From assembly GCA_016866815.1 (NCBI GenBank), contig VGKZ01000028.1, positions 1 to 11,354 of the forward strand: a stretch of 11,354 bases of DNA. Reading direction: 5' to 3'. Numbering within the stretch: the first letter of the stretch is position 1; each line of letters opens with the position of its first letter. A program made the translations under genes and the position numbers. This document shows, in pieces, positions 1 to 4,917 of the stretch. The notes below the pieces were generated by a model that did no database searches, was not told the DNA's origin, and saw only the letters and a list, made by a program, of their open reading frames with translations. Source of the DNA: Candidatus Peregrinibacteria bacterium (GTDB taxonomy: Bacteria; Patescibacteriota; Gracilibacteria; Peribacterales; Peribacteraceae).

Positions 1-987
1 GCGCATCACCCAGAACTTGGATACCTCCTCGATGAGACCGACGAGGAGGAAGGAGATCAACGTCACCATGAGGGTGGAACGCACGCCGGTGATACCGACG
101 AGGTTGCCCGTCACGAACGCATTGCTCGTGGAACTGAAGTTTTCAGGAACGATACGGAACAGGAAGAACTGGAGCTCCGCACCGTGACGCACCATGGAAT
201 CATAGAAGAGGATGGGTGCTGTCGAGAGCATGCCGGAGAGGAACATCAGCACCACCATACTCAACCTCTGCATGTGATCCTTCAGAAACAACATGCACCA
301 GATAACCGCCGGAACGAACGCGATGCCGGTAACGAGCAGTCTCGTCATGCGTTCCTCGGGAGGATCCCGGAACAGCAAGTGCAGGGCGACCCAGAGGACA
401 AATGTCCCAAGGACTCCGGCCTTCACCTGCGGCTTCCAGGGACCGAAGAGAAATTTCCAGAGAAGCACGACGCAGACAATACCGAGAGCCATGAAGTAAG
501 GGTTCTGGGGGATGCCGCTGACGAAGAGCATTCGATGGAAACCGATGAGGATGAACGTAATGAGCGTACCGACCGTGAATGCGAAGACCGCATGCTTGGC
601 GCGCGGGGAAAAGTACTCCGCAATGACGCCAATGACACCTAATACACCGAAGAATACCGCAGCATCACTGGCATTGCGGAAGGGAACGATTCCACCGGTA
701 ATTCTGATCGAGAGGAAGAAGAGACCTGCTGCGGAAGCGACCGTCGCAAGGACGACATGGAAGGAGGGCGTGTACGCGTGATGTGCCGGAACGACAGACG
801 CACTGTGTGCGTGATGCCGAAAGATCCGCCTCCAGAGAACGATGAGTACCGATGCGAGGAGAAGGAATACCGCAGCGCCCAACACAGCATTCACCGCGCC
901 GCCGTCGGCAGGCGCAAACAACTCTTGCTGTCCGGAGAGCTGTGCCCAGATGACGAAAGCCGTTCTTTCGAGGATGTCCGTGAGCAT
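1..987 (-). CDS. Polytopic membrane protein with PrsW-like EExxK motif (C-terminus beyond window)
   Basis: An open frame runs without a stop from an ATG at 987 to the left edge, 329 codons, so only the N-terminal part is present. My translation shows about nine hydrophobic segments, near residues 32-52, 76-94, 108-124, 133-151, 165-183, 190-206, 217-235, 242-262 and 304-320, so it is an integral membrane protein. The last residues read GLIEEVSKFWVMR, with E320, E321 and K324 forming the EExxK motif at a membrane segment. That pattern is characteristic of PrsW/CPBP-like intramembrane metalloproteases (PrsW: site-1 protease for the anti-sigma factor RsiW in Bacillus). If so, roughly 300 residues of extra membrane domain precede the catalytic motif, far more than in Bacillus PrsW. 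The later conserved motifs lie outside the window, so the family call is tentative; the existence of the gene is well supported. An extended -10 promoter lies just upstream. No Shine-Dalgarno sequence precedes the ATG. Confidence 0.72.
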   Translation of the reverse strand, partial: MLTDILERTAFVIWAQLSGQQELFAPADGGAVNAVLGAAVFLLLASVLIVLWRRIFRHHAHSASVVPAHHAYTPSFHVVLATVASAAGLFFLSIRITGGIVPFRNASDAAVFFGVLGVIGVIAEYFSPRAKHAVFAFTVGTLITFILIGFHRMLFVSGIPQNPYFMALGIVCVVLLWKFLFGPWKPQVKAGVLGTFVLWVALHLLFRDPPEERMTRLLVTGIAFVPAVIWCMLFLKDHMQRLSMVVLMFLSGMLSTAPILFYDSMVRHGAELQFFLFRIVPENFSSTSNAFVTGNLVGITGVRSTLMVTLISFLLVGLIEEVSKFWVMR

Positions 988-1014
988 CGTTGTGCGTGTT
1001 TGTGCTTTGTTGAT

Positions 1015-1043
1015 ATTATAACATAATTTGACTATTTATTGAA
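1015..1043 (-). promoter_or_regulatory. Promoter for the minus-strand membrane protein
   Basis: On the minus strand an extended -10 element, TGTTATAAT, occupies 1023-1015 with a perfect TATAAT at 1020-1015. Seventeen bases upstream is a weak -35, TTCAAT, at 1043-1038. Transcription should begin near 1008, giving a leader of about 20 nt before the ATG at 987. The perfect extended -10 makes this one of the more convincing promoters here. Confidence 0.6.
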
Positions 1044-1066
1044 TAAGTTTCAAATAAACATATTAT
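1039..1066 (+). promoter_or_regulatory. Candidate glyS promoter
   Basis: TTGAAT at 1039-1044 and TATTAT at 1061-1066 are separated by 16 bp on the plus strand. A start near 1073 would leave a leader of about 57 nt before the glyS ATG. The -35 hexamer overlaps the -35 of the divergent minus-strand promoter. The stretch also holds the inverted repeat TTGAA-N5-TTCAA (1039-1053), which could be an operator, although nothing beyond its symmetry supports that. Confidence 0.42.
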
Positions 1067-1129
1067 GCAGAATCGCCGGTCTGCCGCGTTGTACGAAGGC
1101 GGCGTTCCCGCTACCCTGCTTTTCGCCTC

Positions 1130-2536
1130 ATGCCCGCAACCTCTCTGGATCAGGTCGTCTCCCTCTGCAAACGCAGGGGCTTTGTGTTCCCCGGATCCGA
1201 GATCTACGGTGGTCTGGCCAATACGTGGGATTACGGTCCTCTCGGTGTCGAGCTCAAGAACAAGGTGAAGCAGGAGTGGTGGAACCACTTCATCCGTTCG
1301 CGCGCGGACATGGTGGGGCAGGATGCGGCGATTCTGATGAACCCGAGAGTGTGGGAAGCGAGCGGACACGTGAGCTCGTTCAGCGATCCCCTCGTCGACT
1401 GTAAAAAGTGCAAGGCAAGATTCCGCGGCGATAAACTCATCGAGGAGAAACTCGGCGCGGCCGGCGCCGGTGTGCTGAAGATCGATCAGGTACAACCGAT
1501 GCTCGCGGCGAAGAAAATTCCGTGCCCCAACTGCGGATCGTGCGACTGGTCTCCGGCGAAGCACTTCAACCTCATGTTCAAAACGCAACAGGGGGTGGTC
1601 GAGGGAGAAGGCGCGGACATCTACATGCGCCCTGAAACCGCGCAGGGCATCTTCGTCAACTTCAAGAACGTTCTGAACACCATGCGCCCGAGACTGCCGT
1701 TCGGTATCGGCCAGATCGGCAAAGCGTTCCGGAATGAGATCACACCGGGAAACTTCACGTTCCGGACCCGGGAATTTGAACAGATGGAGATCGAGTATTT
1801 CGTCGAACCGAAGGGGAAAAATGCGATTTTCAATGAATGGAAAGAATCGGTGTGGGACTGGTACCGTTCCCTCGGTATCGCAGACACGCGTCTGCGCATT
1901 CGCGAACATGAGAAAGACGAGCTCTCGCACTACAGCTCCCGCACCATCGACATCGAGTACGAATTTCCGTGGGGCTGGGGGGAACTCTTCGGACTCGCCG
2001 ACCGCGGCGACTACGACCTCTCGCAGCACCAGAAATTCTCCGGTGAAGACCTCTCCTACACCGACCCTGATGACGCGACGCGCAAATTCCTGCCGCACGT
2101 CATCGAACCGAGTTTCGGATGCGACAGAACGGTTCTCACGTTCCTCATCGAAGCCTATACGGAGGAAGAGCTGCCGAACGGCGATGTTCGCACCGTCATG
2201 AAGTTCGACCGCCGTCTCGCACCGGTGGACGTCGCGATTCTGCCGCTCAGCAAGAAGGAACCTCTGCTGCAGAAGGCCGAGGAAATACGGAAGTCCCTGG
2301 TTGACCAGACAAATCTCAGCGTGGACTTCGACGTGACGGGCTCCATCGGCAAGCGCTACCGCAGGCAAGATGAAATCGGCACTCCGCTCTGCATCACGGT
2401 CGACTTCGGTACCGTCGGCGAAGATGACGCGCAGGGTGCGAAGGACACCGTGACCATCCGTGACAGGGACACGCTGAAGCAGGAACGCGTTGCAATCGGA
2501 AAGCTCCGCGAAGCGATTGCATCGACGTGGAAGTAA
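1130..2536 (+). CDS. glyS: Glycyl-tRNA synthetase, dimeric class II type
   Basis: Charges tRNA-Gly with glycine in the cytoplasm using ATP. At 468 residues it matches the single-chain alpha2 (eukaryote-like) GlyRS, not the alpha/beta tetrameric form. Near the N-terminus is GSEIYGGLANTWDYGPLG (about residues 22-39), typical of the family. The class II core shows motif 2 as FRNE (200-203) followed by RTREFEQMEIEYF (212-224), and motif 3 as EPSFGCDR (326-333) with the conserved Arg333. Cysteine pairs CKKC (91-94) and CPNCGSC (132-138) could bind zinc. The anticodon-binding domain starts near residue 365 (APVDVAILPL) and runs to the end. The start at 1130 preserves the family N-terminus. The preceding bases are pyrimidine-rich with no Shine-Dalgarno. 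The gene has no in-frame TTA, CTA or TCA codon, which leaves a long antisense frame open. Confidence 0.97.
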   Translation: MPATSLDQVVSLCKRRGFVFPGSEIYGGLANTWDYGPLGVELKNKVKQEWWNHFIRSRADMVGQDAAILMNPRVWEASGHVSSFSDPLVDCKKCKARFRGDKLIEEKLGAAGAGVLKIDQVQPMLAAKKIPCPNCGSCDWSPAKHFNLMFKTQQGVVEGEGADIYMRPETAQGIFVNFKNVLNTMRPRLPFGIGQIGKAFRNEITPGNFTFRTREFEQMEIEYFVEPKGKNAIFNEWKESVWDWYRSLGIADTRLRIREHEKDELSHYSSRTIDIEYEFPWGWGELFGLADRGDYDLSQHQKFSGEDLSYTDPDDATRKFLPHVIEPSFGCDRTVLTFLIEAYTEEELPNGDVRTVMKFDRRLAPVDVAILPLSKKEPLLQKAEEIRKSLVDQTNLSVDFDVTGSIGKRYRRQDEIGTPLCITVDFGTVGEDDAQGAKDTVTIRDRDTLKQERVAIGKLREAIASTWK

Positions 2537-2542
2537 TTGTTC

Positions 2543-2572
2543 TTGCTTGCAAAGTGCAGGGAACGGTATACA
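2543..2572 (+). promoter_or_regulatory. Candidate rpsB promoter
   Basis: TTGCTT (2543-2548) and TATACA (2567-2572) are spaced by 18 bp just after the glyS stop. A start near 2579 would give rpsB a leader of about 240 nt. Both hexamers deviate from consensus, and the site overlaps a region that can also fold as RNA, so the two readings compete. Confidence 0.3.
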
Positions 2573-2609
2573 GTACCCGCGCATTCATCAGAATGCATTG
2601 CACTTGCGA
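2547..2609 (+). other. Possible three-helix RNA fold downstream of glyS
   Basis: GCAAAGTGCA (2549-2558) pairs with TGCACTTGC (2599-2607) as nine base pairs with one bulged A. The helix extends outward by a U-G and a U-A pair (2547-2548 with 2608-2609). It encloses a perfect six-pair hairpin, GCATTC-ATCA-GAATGC (2581-2596), and a smaller GGTA/TACC hairpin (2565-2577). Together these could form a three-way junction in the glyS 3' region or rpsB leader. I do not recognise a known RNA family; the fold is by eye only. Confidence 0.35.
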
Positions 2610-2625
2610 CTGATCGCAGCGGTCC

Positions 2626-2664
2626 TGATCCCCGAAGGGATCACCCCGAGCTCGTCGAGGGGTG
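2626..2664 (+). repeat. Tandem pair of hairpins in the rpsB leader
   Basis: TGATCCC-CGAA-GGGATCA (2626-2643) is a perfect seven-pair stem with a CGAA tetraloop. Directly adjoining it, CACCCC (2642-2647) pairs with GGGGTG (2659-2664) around an 11-nt loop containing GAGCTC. The two stems share bases 2642-2643. No T-run follows, so an intrinsic terminator is unlikely. The second unit resembles, from memory, short dispersed hairpins of the type CCTGAGCTTGTCGAAGG seen between genes in many bacteria. Only one copy is present here, so a repeat family cannot be shown from the window. Confidence 0.4.
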
Positions 2665-2787
2665 GCTCACAACGGGACTATCCTCCGCACCACGCGAATT
2701 GACGTCACAGGGAAGACAAGGATCCTCCACAGGCTTCTACGAACTCGCCGCGCGACCTTCGTTCAGCTTCAGTCCTGCCCATTAGTT

Positions 2788-2814
2788 CCCTACGCCCTAC
2801 CCCCTACTTCCCTC
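2788..2814 (+). repeat. C-rich heptamer repeat just before the rpsB start
   Basis: CCCTAC recurs exactly every seven bases, at 2788, 2795 and 2802, followed by the degenerate TCCCTCC (2809-2815 region). The repeat reaches to within about four bases of the rpsB ATG, where a Shine-Dalgarno sequence would normally sit, and supplies a pyrimidine-rich, guanine-poor context instead. Whether it is functional is unknown. Confidence 0.5.
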
Positions 2815-2818
2815 CGCT

Positions 2819-3532
2819 ATGTCCCTCCCTACCCAGAAAGAACTCGTGCAGGCAGCCTGCCACTTCGGTCACCCGAAGAACCGCTGGAACCCGAAGATGG
2901 CTCAGTACCTCTACGGCGTCCGCAAAGGCATCCATGTCTTCGATGTGGAAAAGACCGAAGACGGCCTGAAGCGCGTCTGCGACACACTGAGCAAAATGCA
3001 GAAGGAGGGAAAGAGTATCCTCTTCGTCTCCACGAAGCAGCAGAGCACTCCGTTCATCGAGATGTTCCATGCATCTCTGAGCCAGCCGATCGTCACGAAG
3101 AAGTGGATTCCGGGACTCCTGACGAACTGGCGCACCATCAAGCAGCGTCTGAAGCACTATCTCGATCTCAAGCGGTCGTTCCAGACCGGCGAAGTCGAGA
3201 AGTACACGAAGAAGGAACAGGTGCGACTCCGCAAGGAACTGACGAAGCTGGATATCGCCCTCGGAGGCGTGGCGTCTATGACGGACAAGCCGGATGCCGT
3301 CTTCGTCATCGATGCGGTACGTGACCACGTTGCCGTTTTGGAGGCCAAGAAACTGGGTATCCCGGTCTACGGTATCTGCGACAGCAATGCCAATCCGGAT
3401 GAGTTCGCCATCTGCATTCCGGGCAATGACGACGCTGTCAAATCCATCGCGCTGATCATGAACACCGTCTTCGCTGCGATGGGCGGCTCCTCGGAGAAAA
3501 AGCCAAAGACCTCCGGCAACGATGAGGAGTGA
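2819..3532 (+). CDS. rpsB: 30S ribosomal protein S2
   Basis: Component of the small ribosomal subunit, added late in assembly near the 16S head-body junction. The 237-residue length is normal for the family. Diagnostic stretches are HFGHPKNRWNPKM (about 16-28), the following YLYGVRKGIHVFDVEKT, WIPGLLTNWRTIKQR (about 99-113), PDAVFVIDAVRDHVAVLEA (about 160-178), and near the end ICIPGNDDAVKSIALI. The acidic, lysine-containing C-terminal tail is typical. tsf follows after 62 bp, the conserved rpsB-tsf order, and co-transcription is likely. The start codon lies directly after a C-rich heptamer repeat with no Shine-Dalgarno. The gene ends in TGA, showing that UGA is a stop in this organism. Confidence 0.97.
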   Translation: MSLPTQKELVQAACHFGHPKNRWNPKMAQYLYGVRKGIHVFDVEKTEDGLKRVCDTLSKMQKEGKSILFVSTKQQSTPFIEMFHASLSQPIVTKKWIPGLLTNWRTIKQRLKHYLDLKRSFQTGEVEKYTKKEQVRLRKELTKLDIALGGVASMTDKPDAVFVIDAVRDHVAVLEAKKLGIPVYGICDSNANPDEFAICIPGNDDAVKSIALIMNTVFAAMGGSSEKKPKTSGNDEE

Positions 3533-3594
3533 TCTGACGTAACGAAGTATCTTCATCACCTAAGTACCCTCATACCTTCATAACCCAACCCCCC

Positions 3595-4368
3595 ATGTCC
3601 CCCGTCTCCGCACAAGCAGTTTCCTCACTCCGTGCACGCACAGGCGTTTCCATTCTCGAGTGCAAGAAGGCCCTCGACGAAGCCAGTGGTGACGAAGAGA
3701 AGGCTATAGAAATCCTCCGCAAAAAGGGTATTACGCAGGCAGCGAAAAAGGCCGGTCGTGAGCAGAAGGAAGGAGCTATTTTCTCCGCTGAAGGCAACGG
3801 AAAAGCCGTGCTCGTCGTCGTCAACTGCGAAACGGATTTCGTGGCGCGCGACTCCAACTTCAAGTCCGCAGGAGAAACCATCGCCGCAGCAGCACTGGAA
3901 AAAGGTCCCGATGGAGCGAAGGCCCTCGCGGAGAAAACCATTCCCGAACTCGTGCAGAAACTGGGCGAGAACATTTCCATCGGCGAAGTGCAGCTTGTCA
4001 CCGCAAAGGTGACGGGTGTCTACGTGCATACGAATGGAAAGATCGGCGTCATCGTCGGCGTGGATGCCGGCGAGCGTGATGCGGCGCGCGATGTCGCCAT
4101 GCATGCGGCGGCAATGAGTCCGTCGTTCACCACACCGGCAGACGTGACGGAAAGCGATGTCGCGAAGGAGAAAGAAATCTGGAAAGTGCAGCTCGCGAAG
4201 GAGGGCAAGCCCGAGGCAATCGTCGAGAAGATCATGCTGGGCAAGGAAAAGAAGTTCCGTGAGGAAAATGCGCTCGTTTCGCAGCCATTCGTAAAGGATC
4301 CCAGCAAGACGGTGGCGCAGTACCTCGGCAATGCGACAGTGACATCGTACGTTCGAATGACGGTATAG
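3595..4368 (+). CDS. tsf: Elongation factor Ts
   Basis: Guanine-nucleotide exchange factor that releases GDP from EF-Tu during translation elongation. The N-terminal UBA-like domain is clear: VSSLRARTGVSILECKKALD (about 9-28), then EEKAIEILRKKGITQAAKKA. The core carries the hallmark TDFVAR (80-85), which contacts EF-Tu. A later stretch, AMHAAAMSP, and the C-terminal segment with KFREENALVSQPFVKD fit the dimerisation core. At 257 residues it is somewhat shorter than the E. coli protein (283) but complete. The ATG follows a run of six C with no Shine-Dalgarno; the second codons (SPVSAQAVSSLR) agree with the expected N-terminus. It follows rpsB as usual. Downstream comes a response regulator with its own promoter instead of the common pyrH-frr pair. 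Confidence 0.97.
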   Translation: MSPVSAQAVSSLRARTGVSILECKKALDEASGDEEKAIEILRKKGITQAAKKAGREQKEGAIFSAEGNGKAVLVVVNCETDFVARDSNFKSAGETIAAAALEKGPDGAKALAEKTIPELVQKLGENISIGEVQLVTAKVTGVYVHTNGKIGVIVGVDAGERDAARDVAMHAAAMSPSFTTPADVTESDVAKEKEIWKVQLAKEGKPEAIVEKIMLGKEKKFREENALVSQPFVKDPSKTVAQYLGNATVTSYVRMTV

Positions 4369-4402
4369 GGATCCGCACTTCCCTGGATTCTGTGGTTTCC
4401 TC

Positions 4403-4419
4403 GGTTTCCCGTCGGAAAT
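4403..4419 (+). other. Small hairpin after tsf
   Basis: TTTCC-CGTC-GGAAA (4405-4418) forms a five-pair stem, extendable by one G-U pair, about 35 bp after the tsf stop. A second GGTTTCC lies just upstream (4394-4400). There is no T-tract, so a terminator function is doubtful, although the hairpin sits between tsf and the next promoter. Confidence 0.2.
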
Positions 4420-4425
4420 AGCCCA

Positions 4426-4454
4426 TTGAGAAATGCTCCAAAACAGGGTATAAT
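4426..4454 (+). promoter_or_regulatory. Promoter for a leaderless response-regulator mRNA
   Basis: TTGAGA (4426-4431) and a perfect TATAAT (4449-4454) are separated by exactly 17 bp. Transcription starting seven or eight bases after the -10 falls on 4461-4462, which is the A of the ATG. A start further upstream at TTG 4426 would be inside the -35 element and is therefore rejected. Confidence 0.7.
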
Positions 4455-4461
4455 GATCCTT

Positions 4462-4851
4462 ATGGCGAAAGCTGACATTCTCGTGGCAGAAGATGACGCC
4501 GTACTGCGTGAGGTCTATACGAAGAAATTCACGCTGAGCGGCTACGAAATCCGCACCGCGGAAAACGGTGAAATCGCCGTTGCCGAGATCGGTAAGAAGA
4601 TGCCGGATATTCTCCTGCTGGATATCAACATGCCTATCCTCGACGGATTCGGGGTTCTGCAGCAATTTCCGCGCAAAAAGCGCACGTTTCCGATCATCAT
4701 GCTCACGAACTTCGGTGATGACAACAACCGCAAGCGAGGGGAAGAGTTGGGGGCCGACGACTACTTCATCAAGAGTGAAATGACCATCCGCAAGCTCATG
4801 GAAATGGTGGAAGCCCTGCTGAAGGCGAAGCAAATGTGGTCCAAGCAATAA
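4462..4851 (+). CDS. Single-domain response regulator (CheY-like receiver)
   Basis: A 129-residue stand-alone receiver domain, presumably phosphorylated by a histidine kinase encoded elsewhere; it has no output domain, so it should act by protein contact. The acidic pocket is E10-D11-D12, the phospho-acceptor is D54 within LLLDINMPILDG, the switch threonine is T82 (IIMLTNF) and the conserved lysine is K104 (DYFIKS). The start at 4462 was chosen because the promoter places the transcript start there; the in-frame TTG at 4426 would add 12 residues but lies inside the promoter. The next gene, a coupling-protein-like ATPase, begins 66 bp downstream in the same direction. Single receivers of this kind control motility, pili or signalling relays in other bacteria, but no specific role can be read here. 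Confidence 0.93.
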   Translation: MAKADILVAEDDAVLREVYTKKFTLSGYEIRTAENGEIAVAEIGKKMPDILLLDINMPILDGFGVLQQFPRKKRTFPIIMLTNFGDDNNRKRGEELGADDYFIKSEMTIRKLMEMVEALLKAKQMWSKQ

Positions 4852-4894
4852 CGCTTTGCGACATCGTCAGGCGATACCGGAAAGGGCTTTTTTC

Positions 4895-4903
4895 TGCTAT
4901 AAT
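4895..4903 (+). promoter_or_regulatory. Extended -10 promoter for the coupling-protein-like ATPase
   Basis: TGCTATAAT (4895-4903) is a perfect extended -10. No convincing -35 lies 16-18 bp upstream, which extended -10 promoters tolerate. Transcription should begin near 4910, leaving about 8 nt before GTG 4918 or 17 nt before ATG 4927. Confidence 0.55.
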
Positions 4904-4917
4904 GCTAAGATACCGCC

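Noticed and set aside
184..1026. Small plus- and minus-strand frames of about 70-150 codons near the left end
   Set aside because: They are shadows of the continuous minus-strand membrane-protein frame from 987 to the edge, which has its own promoter and coherent hydrophobic segments.
1067..1129. A T-box or other riboswitch controlling glyS
   Set aside because: The leader is only about 57 nt and shows no specifier hairpin, T-box sequence or terminator.
1016..2584. A 522-codon minus-strand frame opposite glyS
   Set aside because: It lies in exact codon register with a certain glyS gene and has an arginine/glutamate-rich, low-complexity composition with no recognisable motif; codon bias explains it.
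2547..2664. A tRNA gene between glyS and rpsB
   Set aside because: Stems are present but there is no acceptor stem of seven pairs in the right register, no TTCRA T-loop and no anticodon arm.
3625..4848. A 407-codon minus-strand frame opposite tsf and the response regulator
   Set aside because: It spans two certain genes and the promoter between them, in register with both, and shows no family features.
4881..4893. An intrinsic terminator ending in the T6 run before the ATPase gene
   Set aside because: The preceding bases give only a four-pair stem, detached from the T-run; the run sits just upstream of an extended -10 box instead.
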